A stretch of 12,603 nucleotides of DNA, from contig CANNDT010000118.1 in the NCBI GenBank assembly GCA_947503365.1, positions 1 through 12,603 on the forward strand, in the 5' to 3' direction. Of this stretch, positions 6,701-12,502 are shown piece after piece. The translations under genes and the position numbers were made by a program. The stretch's first letter is position 1. Each line of letters opens with the position of its first letter. This DNA is from CANNDT01 sp945876205 (GTDB lineage: Bacteria > Acidobacteriota > Vicinamibacteria > Vicinamibacterales > UBA2999). The notes beneath the pieces were generated by a model. The model saw nothing but the letters and a program-made list of their open reading frames with translations, did not search any database and was not told where the DNA came from.

Positions 6701-8227
6701 TTCCGCGCGCCCATCTCAATCGCCGTGATCGGTGGCTTGATCACCTCGACGCTCCTGACGCTGGTCGTCATTCCGGTGGCCTATCTGCTGCTCGAGGGCG
6801 CGGTCGCGCGCGTCAAGGCGTGGCGCGCGTCACCGACGCCGGCCTGGGCCCGGACCGCGGTCCGCGTGACGGGACTGCTCGTGATCCTGGCTCTGCTCGG
6901 CGCCTTCGTGAGCGTCGCTCGCGCGTTCGCTTCGGACGCGGGGGCTCAAGCCCCCGCGCTACAGGTCCAGAGTGTAGATGTCATCCCCGCGCCCCTCACG
7001 ATCGACCGGGCCTTGCAGCTCGCGCAGACCCGCAATCAGTCGTACAAGGTCAGCGAGGAGCGGCTGCGCGAGAGCCAGGCGCATGTCATGGGGGCGAAGG
7101 CGGCGTTTCTGCCGTCGCTGAACCTGAACTTTCTCTACACGCCGTCGCAGTCCTCGCCGCTGCTGAAGATTCCGGCGGGCGTGTTCGGCCCCACCGAACA
7201 GACGTTCCGCGCGAATTTTGTCCGCGAGAACGTCATGCGCCTGGATATCTCGCAACCGATCTACACCGGTGGACGGCTGAGCAATGCCTACGGTGCACAG
7301 GCGGCGACGCAAGAAGCCATCCGGCTCGATCTCGAACGCGCGCAGCAGGGGTTGACGCTTCGCGTCTACGCGACCTTCTACGCCGCGCTGATGAACGACC
7401 AGGGGATCCAGGTCAGCGAGGAGGGCGTCCGGATTGCCGAGCGGCACCTCGAGCTCGCCAAGGTGCGCTTCGATGCCGGCTCGGCCGCGCGGCTCGACGT
7501 GCTGCGTGCCGAAGTCGAGCTCGCCAACGCGCGGACGAAGCTGATTCGCGCTCGGAGCGCATCCGCCGTGTCGTACCAGGCGCTGCGAACCGTCCTCTCC
7601 CTGCCGCAATCCGAACCGCTGCAACTCGCGGGCACGCTCGACCAGGCGCCGACACTTCCCGCGCCGCCGGCGCTCGAAGCTGCGCTGGTGGCGCGCGCTG
7701 ACATCCGTTCCATGGGCCAGCAGCGTGAAGCCGCGCAGCGGATGGTGTCGCTGGCAAACGCGGAGCTCAAGCCGACCGTCGCCTTCTCGGGGAATTACCA
7801 GTACCAGGAAGACGGTTTCAACGCGCTCTTGAACAACAACAATCGCAGCTACCAGTTCGGCGTGGCGGTGAACGTGCCGCTCTTCAACGCTCCGGCGGTG
7901 TCGGCCAAGCGAGGCGCGGCAGCGGCACGCGTCAAGCAGGCCGAACATGGCGCCAGCGCAGCCCTCGATGACGCGCGCCTCGAGCTGGCGACGGCGTCGA
8001 CGGAAATGGGCGCCGCCATCGAGATCGTCTCGACGCAGCAGAAGGCCCTCGAATTGGCGCGGGAAAGCCTGTCCATCGCGGAGGTCTCCTACGAGAACGG
8101 CGTCATCACCTCCACGGAGCTGAACGACGCGCGCCTGTCGCTCCTGGAGACCGAGTGGGAACTGATGCAGGCCAAGTACGCGCAGATTGTGGCCGCCGCC
8201 CGGACCCGGTACGCGGCCGGCCTTTAA
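3764..8227 (+). CDS. RND efflux pump fused to a TolC-like outer-membrane channel
   Basis: One uninterrupted frame of 1487 residues. Residues 1-1010 are a full RND permease: first helix 13-31, porter loops, helix 4 with the proton-relay pair Asp398-Asp399 (Ile-Asp-Asp-Ala-Val-Val-Val), and helix 10 with Lys921 (Thr-Lys-Asn-Gly-Ile-Leu-Leu-Ile-Asp). The Asp-Asp pair suggests a hydrophobic-compound (HAE-like) rather than a metal pump. A basic linker (1011-1034) leads to an extra hydrophobic segment (1035-1053) ending in Ala1054-Phe-Ala1056, like a signal peptide with a signal-peptidase site. Residues 1076-1487 form a complete outer-membrane efflux protein with both repeats (Gln-Pro-Ile-Tyr-Thr-Gly-Gly-Arg near 1164-1171; Val-Pro-Leu-Phe near 1372-1375). 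It follows the adaptor gene by 5 nt. Alternatives are one fused chain, cleavage at 1056/1057, or internal initiation at GTG 6866. RND and TolC assignments are secure; the processing is inferred. Confidence 0.92.
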   Translation: MWISDTSIRRPVFATMVIVSLMVLGIVSMTRLGIDLFPDVSFPFVNISVVYPGASPEEVETLVTKPIEDAVAGINGVKRVQSSSTEGRSMVGVELRLEVDAQNAAAEVREKVAAIRGRLPREVEDPTIVRFDVAGLPIMVFAVGSSQASDVTRRQIEDDLKPLLEQIDGVAAVEVNGGDVREIQVDLDPRRLEALGLPLSLVADKLSAENLDLPGGRITREGETISLRTKGEFETAEEIESVILRSDGGSTVRVRDVGQVVDGFEERTSTTRLNGADAVSFSIKKQSGGNTAAIAERVNAVVARVQPNFPALQIRSVHDDAEFIQENVAQVAEAIIFGALMAVLIIFVFMRDWRSTLISALALPTSVVATFFFMYIAGFTFNMMTLMALSLVIGILIDDAVVVRESIYRQMEHGADPVTAAHKGTSEVGLAVMATTFTILAVFLPVGFMTGLVGQFFKSFALTIAFAVAMSLLVAFTLDPMLSSRFVRYIPPEERMRTRAGRLFERWGRAYEALDRKYHTVLGWALGHPWKTLAAAAVIFVASLSTVTVMGTEFVPAEDRGEFQIIVELPPGTSFDESVAAVARIESDVKTIPEVTQIFSTVGSGGQVRASSIAVKTTKKDQRTRGIAAIKAEVRTKLAAMPFVDGKVADPEFMQGAPYEPPINVFVRGDDLAALQRITSEVEARVRQIPGAVDISTNLETGQPEVVARINRSMAADLGFSVGGVAGQLRGMVEGVVPTKLRDGNREHDIRVRLAPEYRNDPAAILRTPLYSESGTAVRTGDVVQFTPAVGPSNIDREQRRRQAKIGVDLGEGYALGDVTAEVEKAMATIQMPPNFEWGFAGDVEMMQESAAAMGLAMILAVAFIYIVLASQFESFLEPFIIMLTMPLALVGALLLLLATGKHLGMPATIGIVMLMGLVTKNGILLIDYTNRLRREQGLGVKDALLVAGPVRLRPIMMTTVAMVLGMLPSAVGTGDGSEFRAPISIAVIGGLITSTLLTLVVIPVAYLLLEGAVARVKAWRASPTPAWARTAVRVTGLLVILALLGAFVSVARAFASDAGAQAPALQVQSVDVIPAPLTIDRALQLAQTRNQSYKVSEERLRESQAHVMGAKAAFLPSLNLNFLYTPSQSSPLLKIPAGVFGPTEQTFRANFVRENVMRLDISQPIYTGGRLSNAYGAQAATQEAIRLDLERAQQGLTLRVYATFYAALMNDQGIQVSEEGVRIAERHLELAKVRFDAGSAARLDVLRAEVELANARTKLIRARSASAVSYQALRTVLSLPQSEPLQLAGTLDQAPTLPAPPALEAALVARADIRSMGQQREAAQRMVSLANAELKPTVAFSGNYQYQEDGFNALLNNNNRSYQFGVAVNVPLFNAPAVSAKRGAAAARVKQAEHGASAALDDARLELATASTEMGAAIEIVSTQQKALELARESLSIAEVSYENGVITSTELNDARLSLLETEWELMQAKYAQIVAAARTRYAAGL
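6851..6864. repeat. 14-bp perfect palindrome in the pump-channel linker
   Basis: CGGACCGCGGTCCG is its own reverse complement. It lies in the coding sequence for the basic linker and ends 1 base before the in-frame GTG at 6866, where a separate channel gene could once have begun. A chance GC-rich palindrome of this length is possible, but its place at the fusion joint makes it worth recording. Confidence 0.5.
6937..6958. repeat. REP-like palindrome embedded in the coding linker
   Basis: Ten-base arms CGCGGGGGCT and AGCCCCCGCG match perfectly around a central CA. The element encodes the Asp-Ala-Gly-Ala-Gln-Ala-Pro-Ala stretch directly after the signal-peptide-like segment and before the mature channel domain. 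It is followed by CTACAG. Palindromes of the form GGGGGCT-n-AGCCCCC followed by GCGCTACA resemble dispersed intergenic repeats that I associate with acidobacterial genomes, so it may mark a former intergenic gap now read through. The structure is certain; the repeat identity is from recall. Confidence 0.6.
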
Positions 8228-8239
8228 CTCCCCACAAAG

Positions 8240-8302
8240 CCCAACTCCCAACCCCCAACCCCCAACGCATTTGGGAGTTGCGGAGTTGGGCGTTGGGAGT
8301 TG
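8240..8302. repeat. Inverted array of 7-base CCCAACN / TTGGGNG units with G-quadruplex motif
   Basis: The left half has four CCCAACN units (8240-8267) and the right half about four TTGGGNG units (8271-8302), one carrying a one-base change. The outermost 11 bases pair exactly: CAACTCCCAAC at 8242-8252 with GTTGGGAGTTG at 8292-8302. On the minus strand the left half has G-runs of 5, 5, 3 and 3 separated by 2 to 4 bases, which meets the usual G-quadruplex pattern. It fills most of the 87-bp gap between the efflux gene stop and the ATG at 8315, so it may sit in the 5' leader of the guaB-like gene. No run of T follows, so it is not a standard intrinsic terminator. Confidence 0.75.
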
Positions 8303-8314
8303 TAGTCTGTCTGC

Positions 8315-9799
8315 ATGTCCGACCTGCTCTCGCTCGTCAAAGGCTGCACCTTTGACGACTTCCTCTTTACGCCGCAGTTCAGCGTCCTCGAACGCCGCGA
8401 TCCATCGGCGATCGACCTGACCTCCAGGTTTTCGCAGCACATCACCCTGAAACGGCCGATCGTTTCGGCCAACATGGACACGGTGACGCGGGCGGAGATG
8501 GCCATCGCCGTCGCCGAGGAAGGCGGCATCGGCATCATCGATCGCGGCTTCCGCAGCGGCGAGATCGATCCGCAGGTGCGCGAGGTCCAGATCGTCAAAC
8601 GCACGCAGCACGGCATCATCAACGACCCGTACACCATCACTGCCGATGCGACACTGGCCGAGGCGGCCGCCCGCATGCGACGCACCGGCGTCGGGACGCT
8701 GGTCGTGATCGACGATCAGCGGCGCGTCCAGGGGGTGCTGACGACCCGGGATCTCCGGTTCGTCGACCTGGCGGGAACCGTCGCGTCACGCATGACACCT
8801 CGCGAGCGCCTCGTCACCCACGTGGGCCTTCCCGAACCGGGCATGGCTGAAGCGACGATGCGCGCGCAGAAGATCAAGAAGCTCCCACTGCTCCACCCGG
8901 ACGGGACGCTGCTTGGCCTGATCACCGCCAAGGACGTCATGTCCCAGCGGCAGCTTCCCTTCGCCACGCGCGACGGTCACGGCCGGCTGCGGGTGGGTGC
9001 GGCGATTGGCGCAAAAGGCGACTACCTCGAGCGTGCCGTGGAGCTCCTCAAGGCGGAAGTCGACGTCATCGTCATCGACATCGCGCACGGGCATTCGGTC
9101 GTGATGGAACGCGCGATCAACGCATTCAGGAAGCGATTCGGCGACATCGAACTGGTCGCCGGCAACGTCGCGACCGCCGAGGGTGTCCGCTTTCTCGCCG
9201 ATCGCCAGGTCAACGGCATCAAGGTGGGCATCGGGCCGGGAGGCGGCTGCACGACGCGGCTGAATACGAATTTCGGCGTGCCGCAGGTGCATGCGCTCGC
9301 GGAATGCCGGGCCGCGACGGACGGCCGGGTGCCGCTGATTGCCGACGGCGGCGTCAAGCGCCACGGCGCGCTCGTCCAGGCGCTGCTCTTCGGCGGCGAC
9401 AGCGTGATGCTGGGAAGCGCGCTTGCGGGGACGACAGAGACGCCCGGTGAGGTCGTGCAAAAGCCGGTCGTCGTTCCCGAGTCGAACAAGACCGTCCGCG
9501 TCCCTTTCAAGGTGTTTCGCGGGATGGCGTCACTGCAGGCGATTGTCGATCGGCTGGATGTGGAAGACGCGGACGCCGCCGACGTCGAAGCGCTTGGCGC
9601 CGAGGGGATGGAGATTAGCGTCCCCGCGCGCGGCTCGGTGCGTCCGCTGCTGCGCGACATGTTCAAGCACGTGTGCTCTGCGATTAGCTACGGCGGGGCT
9701 CGCAGCCTCGGCGAGCTTCAGGACGCATTCCGCCAGGATCCGGAGCGCTTTGTGATCCGCCTGACCGGATCCTCGCGCCGTGAATCGTTCGACCGCTGA
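8315..9799 (+). CDS. guaB: IMP dehydrogenase / GMP reductase family enzyme with tandem CBS domains
   Basis: A 494-residue TIM-barrel enzyme of the guanine nucleotide pathway. Thr12-Phe-Asp-Asp and Ser51-Ala-Asn-Met-Asp-Thr open the barrel. Two CBS domains are inserted at about 104-155 and 160-212. Asp255-Ile-Ala-His-Gly-His, Gly-Asn-Val-Ala-Thr (283-287), the catalytic loop with Cys312 (Gly-Ile-Gly-Pro-Gly-Gly-Gly-Cys-Thr-Thr-Arg) and Ala343-Asp-Gly-Gly-Val are in order. The usual reaction is NAD-dependent oxidation of IMP to XMP. Oddities: the loop has Gly-Gly where Ser-Ile is usual before Cys, and the flap (about 402-431) has no Arg-Tyr pair, although Glu430 in Ala-Glu-Gly is kept. Loss of the dyad is typical of GMP reductases, some of which also carry CBS domains, so the direction of the reaction is uncertain. 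The start has no clear ribosome site but gives the normal N-terminus. Confidence 0.85.
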   Translation: MSDLLSLVKGCTFDDFLFTPQFSVLERRDPSAIDLTSRFSQHITLKRPIVSANMDTVTRAEMAIAVAEEGGIGIIDRGFRSGEIDPQVREVQIVKRTQHGIINDPYTITADATLAEAAARMRRTGVGTLVVIDDQRRVQGVLTTRDLRFVDLAGTVASRMTPRERLVTHVGLPEPGMAEATMRAQKIKKLPLLHPDGTLLGLITAKDVMSQRQLPFATRDGHGRLRVGAAIGAKGDYLERAVELLKAEVDVIVIDIAHGHSVVMERAINAFRKRFGDIELVAGNVATAEGVRFLADRQVNGIKVGIGPGGGCTTRLNTNFGVPQVHALAECRAATDGRVPLIADGGVKRHGALVQALLFGGDSVMLGSALAGTTETPGEVVQKPVVVPESNKTVRVPFKVFRGMASLQAIVDRLDVEDADAADVEALGAEGMEISVPARGSVRPLLRDMFKHVCSAISYGGARSLGELQDAFRQDPERFVIRLTGSSRRESFDR

Positions 9800-9811
9800 C
9801 AGAAGCCCCGC

Positions 9812-11269
9812 CTAGACGCAGGCGCGTACCAGGTCGCCGACGTCCGACAGTGAGTCGAGCTTCCAAATCATGTCGGCGACCGTGCGCGCCTGGTTTGCAC
9901 TGATGGCAGGCGTCGCGTTACCGAGAAACTTCTCCCTGAGCGCCTGATCCGACAGCGGATTGCTGACCGTTCCGGTGGCGTGCGCAACCTGCGCTTCAAA
10001 AGCAGACCCTGACTTTGTGCGCACCGTCGCGGCCGATTGATCCAGGCGGAACGACGCATCAGGCGTGATCTGGATCAACCTGCGCAACGCCTGCACTGCC
10101 GGGTCTGCCGAGCGCTCATTGCTGAACTGTGCCACGCCAGCGGCCTGATCGATGAATGCCACGGCTGCCGCGTGGTTGGCACTGAATTTCGACATCAAGC
10201 CGGAACTCGGCGTGTCGATGCCCGTGATCCGGATCACGTCGGGATGGACCGTCACGTCCACACGGGCAACGTCAGACGCGGGCTGACGCGTCTTTCGTGC
10301 GACATCGATCATGGCGTCAATGAGCGGGTGCAACACCACCCCGCAGGCGTACGGCTTGTAGCCGTTCCCGGTAATCATCCACCTTCGGCCAAGGCCTGCC
10401 GTGATCGCGGCGTTCTGTTGCGTGGCGCTGAAGATCGTCGTGAAGCCAAGGCGTCCTTCAAGAATCTCCGGCGAACTGTTGAAGCCTTTCGACGCGAGCA
10501 TGGACGCCAGTACTCCGTGATACGCGGACTTCCCCGCATGCAGCGACTTGCAGTCGCTGCCGCGGTTCTGCTGCATGCCGGCCGCCTGCGTGCATCCAAT
10601 CCCCAGCGCGAAGGTCATCTGATCTGCGGTCAGCCGGAGGAGCCGCGCCGATCCGGCGGCTGCCGCCACGGTGCCCAGGGTCCCTGTCAGGTGCCAGCCG
10701 CCGAGGTGATGACTCGTCGCCGCCTGGCCGACGCGAATGCCCGCTTCAAACGCCGCAGCCAGGGCGACGATGACATCGCGGCCGGACGCCTTGTTCCGCT
10801 CGCCGAGGGCGAAGAGGGCGGGAAGCGTCGCCGTGCTGGTATGAAGAATGACGCCACCGAGGTGGGTATCGTCGAAGTCGAGGACGTGTCCCATCTGACC
10901 GTTTGCGACCGGGGCATCCAGCAGACTGAGCTTCCGGCCGCGTCGTCCCAACACGGTGGACACCGGCACGGATCCCAGCTCGTCGAACGTCGCGAGCAGC
11001 ACGCTGACGGTCGGGTGTGCGCTGCCGGCGAGGGCACATCCGGTCCAGTCGAGCACGGCGCGCCTGGCCTCGTGAACGGCCTCGGGCGACAGGTCCTCAT
11101 AACGAATGCTCGACAGGAATCGCGCAAGAGCGCTCGTGATGGCTAGACCGGTGAGCCCCGCGCCATACGTGGCGCCCTCGCTGGGCTCCTGCGGAGTCGC
11201 TGTGGCTGCTGCCGCGCCCGCCAATAACGCCAGGCTCGAGCCCAGCACATCGCGACGACTCAGGTCCAT
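9812..11269 (-). CDS. MmgE/PrpD family protein with Tat-type signal
   Basis: A 485-residue member of the MmgE/PrpD family, which includes 2-methylcitrate dehydratase and cis-aconitate decarboxylase. The core motif Asp131-Phe-Asp-Asp-Thr-His136 is intact and preceded by Gly-His-Val-Leu. His194 (Gly-Trp-His-Leu-Thr-Gly), the Lys241...Lys247 region (Cys-Lys-Ser-Leu-His-Ala-Gly-Lys) and Lys305-Pro-Tyr-Ala-Cys match other conserved positions. The N-terminus reads Ser4-Arg-Arg-Asp-Val-Leu followed by an Ala/Leu-rich stretch (11-24), a Tat signal, so the enzyme is probably exported folded to the periplasm. An AGGAG site 6 nt upstream supports the ATG. No prpB or prpC homologue is nearby, so methylcitrate degradation is not supported by context and the substrate is unknown. 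It is convergent with the guaB-like gene, 12 bp apart, with no terminator seen between them. It follows the toxin gene by 42 bp on the same strand. Confidence 0.9.
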   Translation of the reverse strand: MDLSRRDVLGSSLALLAGAAAATATPQEPSEGATYGAGLTGLAITSALARFLSSIRYEDLSPEAVHEARRAVLDWTGCALAGSAHPTVSVLLATFDELGSVPVSTVLGRRGRKLSLLDAPVANGQMGHVLDFDDTHLGGVILHTSTATLPALFALGERNKASGRDVIVALAAAFEAGIRVGQAATSHHLGGWHLTGTLGTVAAAAGSARLLRLTADQMTFALGIGCTQAAGMQQNRGSDCKSLHAGKSAYHGVLASMLASKGFNSSPEILEGRLGFTTIFSATQQNAAITAGLGRRWMITGNGYKPYACGVVLHPLIDAMIDVARKTRQPASDVARVDVTVHPDVIRITGIDTPSSGLMSKFSANHAAAVAFIDQAAGVAQFSNERSADPAVQALRRLIQITPDASFRLDQSAATVRTKSGSAFEAQVAHATGTVSNPLSDQALREKFLGNATPAISANQARTVADMIWKLDSLSDVGDLVRACV

Positions 11270-11308
11270 TTCAGGCTCCTAGTGCAACGAGAAAACGCCG
11301 TCGTCCTT

Positions 11309-11326
11309 CAGTCACCGCCGTGACTG
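11309..11326 (-). other. Small perfect hairpin over the toxin stop codon
   Basis: Seven-base arms CAGTCAC and GTGACTG pair exactly around a 4-base loop. The stem includes the stop codon of the ParE-type toxin. On the minus strand no T-run follows at once (four T's appear about 13 bases later), so it is a weak terminator or mRNA-stability candidate at best. Confidence 0.3.
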
Positions 11327-11605
11327 CCAGGTCCCTGGATGTCGATGCAGGTGAGTGATGGCCAGAACAGTGGCCACGTCGCCTTCTGCGACGAAGAATA
11401 CGCCAAACGGAAAGCGATGAAGGATGGCTCGTCGAATTTCGGCGCTGACGAGCGGAAACTGGAATGGCGCCTGCTCGATGCGGATCAAAGTATCGCGTAG
11501 TTCAAGGAGGAATTCGGCTCCGAGGCCACCTCGCTCGCCGTCATACCACGCCCCGGCCTCTTCGGCGTCGAGTTCTGCCTCAGGCCGGACGCCGAGTCGG
11601 ACCAT
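11312..11605 (-). CDS. ParE/RelE-family toxin
   Basis: A 97-residue protein with the ParE-type fold pattern. An N-terminal helical part contains Glu-Ala-Gly-Ala-Trp-Tyr (16-21) and Gly-Ala-Glu-Phe-Leu (29-33). A Pro-Phe-Gln-Phe-Pro turn (47-51) follows. The C-terminal strands carry Arg58-Arg-Ala-Ile-Leu...Phe-Pro-Phe-Gly-Val-Phe-Phe and Ile83-Thr-His-Leu-His-Arg-His-Pro...Trp. This is the usual layout of the plasmid-stabilisation ParE/RelE superfamily, whose members poison DNA gyrase or cleave mRNA on ribosomes. Its ATG follows the antitoxin's TAG with no spacer, so translation is probably coupled. Length is normal and nothing is broken. Whether it acts on gyrase or mRNA cannot be told. Confidence 0.87.
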   Translation of the reverse strand: MVRLGVRPEAELDAEEAGAWYDGERGGLGAEFLLELRDTLIRIEQAPFQFPLVSAEIRRAILHRFPFGVFFVAEGDVATVLAITHLHRHPGTWQSRR

Positions 11606-11851
11606 CTATCGGTCGGTACGACGGTGCGCCTGAACGCGCTCGATGACCTCTCGCCACGGCCGGGCGTCGCCAGGAGATTGACGATGCGCCGCGAGCCGCT
11701 CTTGCAGCAGAACCTGTTGCCATTCGTGCAGCGGCACTTGGTCGACACTGGCCGCGATGCAGTCCCACAGCGACTGAACGTAGTCGATCTGATCCTCGAC
11801 CGGCAGGCTCTCGAACCCGGGCGGCGGCAACGGCACTGAAGGATGAGCCAT
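11606..11851 (-). CDS. Antitoxin of the addiction-module family
   Basis: An 81-residue acidic-to-neutral protein. Pro-Pro-Gly-Phe-Glu-Ser-Leu-Pro-Val-Glu-Asp-Gln-Ile-Asp-Tyr-Val-Gln-Ser-Leu-Trp (10-29) is typical of the small putative addiction-module component that pairs with ParE-like toxins. Residues 42-81 (Glu-Trp-Gln-Gln-Val-Leu...Arg-Leu-Ala-Ala-His, then Pro-Trp-Arg-Glu-Val) match its C-terminal toxin-wrapping helices. The ATG at 11851 is chosen over an in-frame start 32 codons upstream because GAGGT lies 6 nt before it and the extra residues look like leader sequence. The stop abuts the toxin ATG. Such antitoxins usually repress their own promoter; the 127 bp upstream would hold it, and CCAGCGCTGG at 11951-11960 is the only clear palindrome there. 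Confidence 0.83.
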   Translation of the reverse strand: MAHPSVPLPPPGFESLPVEDQIDYVQSLWDCIAASVDQVPLHEWQQVLLQERLAAHRQSPGDARPWREVIERVQAHRRTDR

Positions 11852-11964
11852 CGTAGACCTCGGTCCAGAATACACCACCGCCGCCCCCGTTCGGCCTTGG
11901 ATGTCTTCCCCTGTCAATCGATTCGGATCGCTGTCTCGTCGGCCCAACGGCCAGCGCTGGTTAG

Positions 11965-11993
11965 ACCGCGTCTGGATTTTAGAACCGCGTCTG
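11965..11993. repeat. Short direct repeat at the end of the truncated gene
   Basis: ACCGCGTCTG occurs at 11965-11974 and again at 11984-11993, 19 bases apart and flanked by TTAG/TAGA on both copies. The second copy encodes the last residues of the gene ending at 11979; the first lies just beyond its stop. This looks like a small tandem duplication of the gene's 3' end. Confidence 0.55.
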
Positions 11994-12502
11994 AATCAAG
12001 TACCGGGTTGAGTCAATCAACGGCTGAAGCGCCAAGTGCGCCTGCGCCTGTTCGTCCTCAGTTATCGCCCGGTCCGAAATAATCTCAGCGAGGGTCGGGT
12101 CATAGAATTCGGCATCAGGTGCCGACGGCGCACGGAATGTCTCCCGGCTGAGAACCCAGTACGAACCCCTGTCCACCCTCACGAGCACGGTGACCATTTC
12201 GGGAAGCCCAGTAAAGATCTCAATGTACTCGTTGGCAGACACCTTTGTGCCTTGCCGCCGGTCGATCGACATTGGCAGCCTGAAAAAGGTGACAACCCTG
12301 GCGAACGCGTGACGCGGGTCGCGTTTCACCTGCTCGAAGTTTGCGGCCCACTCAAACTCGTTGGTCATCGGTTTCCAGTCTGCCTGGCCGATCCGGATCG
12401 TCCTTCCTCCAACTTCAACAGCCAACGCGCCGGTCGTGTCCTCAGCTGCAGCTCTCAGTAGACGGGGACCGACCAGACTCCAAGTGAATGCCAGGCACAG
12501 GG
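11979..12502 (-). pseudogene. Unknown exported protein gene, 5' end removed by IS3-family insertion
   Basis: An open frame of 173 residues ends at TAA 11981-11979 and stays open up to the inferred insertion-sequence boundary at 12502. I do not recognise the family. The first residues after the boundary (Leu-Cys-Leu-Ala-Phe-Thr-Trp-Ser-Leu-Val) followed by Leu-Leu-Arg-Ala-Ala-Ala-Glu-Asp look like the middle and end of a signal peptide, but no ATG or GTG precedes them. The body is soluble, with Val-Gly-Gly-Arg-Thr-Ile-Arg-Ile, Trp-Ala-Ala-Asn-Phe-Glu and a Tyr-Ile-Glu-Ile-Phe...Val-Leu-Val-Arg-Val stretch suggesting an alpha/beta domain. The only in-frame start left is TTG at 12425, giving 148 residues without the signal. 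The frame also stays open into the element, so a fused transcript is conceivable. Probably a dead or truncated gene. Confidence 0.6.

Noticed and set aside
8240..8302. The heptamer array considered as a CRISPR or an intrinsic terminator.
   Set aside because: Units are 7 bases with no spacers and invert halfway, unlike CRISPR. No T-run follows the hairpin, unlike an intrinsic terminator.
6959..8611. A 550-codon open frame on the minus strand across the channel domain and the start of the guaB-like gene.
   Set aside because: It runs antisense to two solid genes and straight through the heptamer repeat. Its composition (Arg, His, Asp, Gly, Leu) is that of a reverse-frame shadow.
9800..9811. A bidirectional terminator expected between the convergent guaB-like and MmgE/PrpD genes.
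   Set aside because: The gap is only 12 bp and no inverted repeat with a T-run is visible in or around it.
10037..11146. A 369-codon open frame on the plus strand opposite the MmgE/PrpD gene.
   Set aside because: The minus-strand protein carries clear family motifs. The plus frame is Arg/Gly/His-rich shadow sequence.
11852..11947. A longer antitoxin starting 32 codons upstream.
   Set aside because: The extra residues do not resemble the family, while the ATG at 11851 has GAGGT at good spacing and gives the usual length of about 80 residues.
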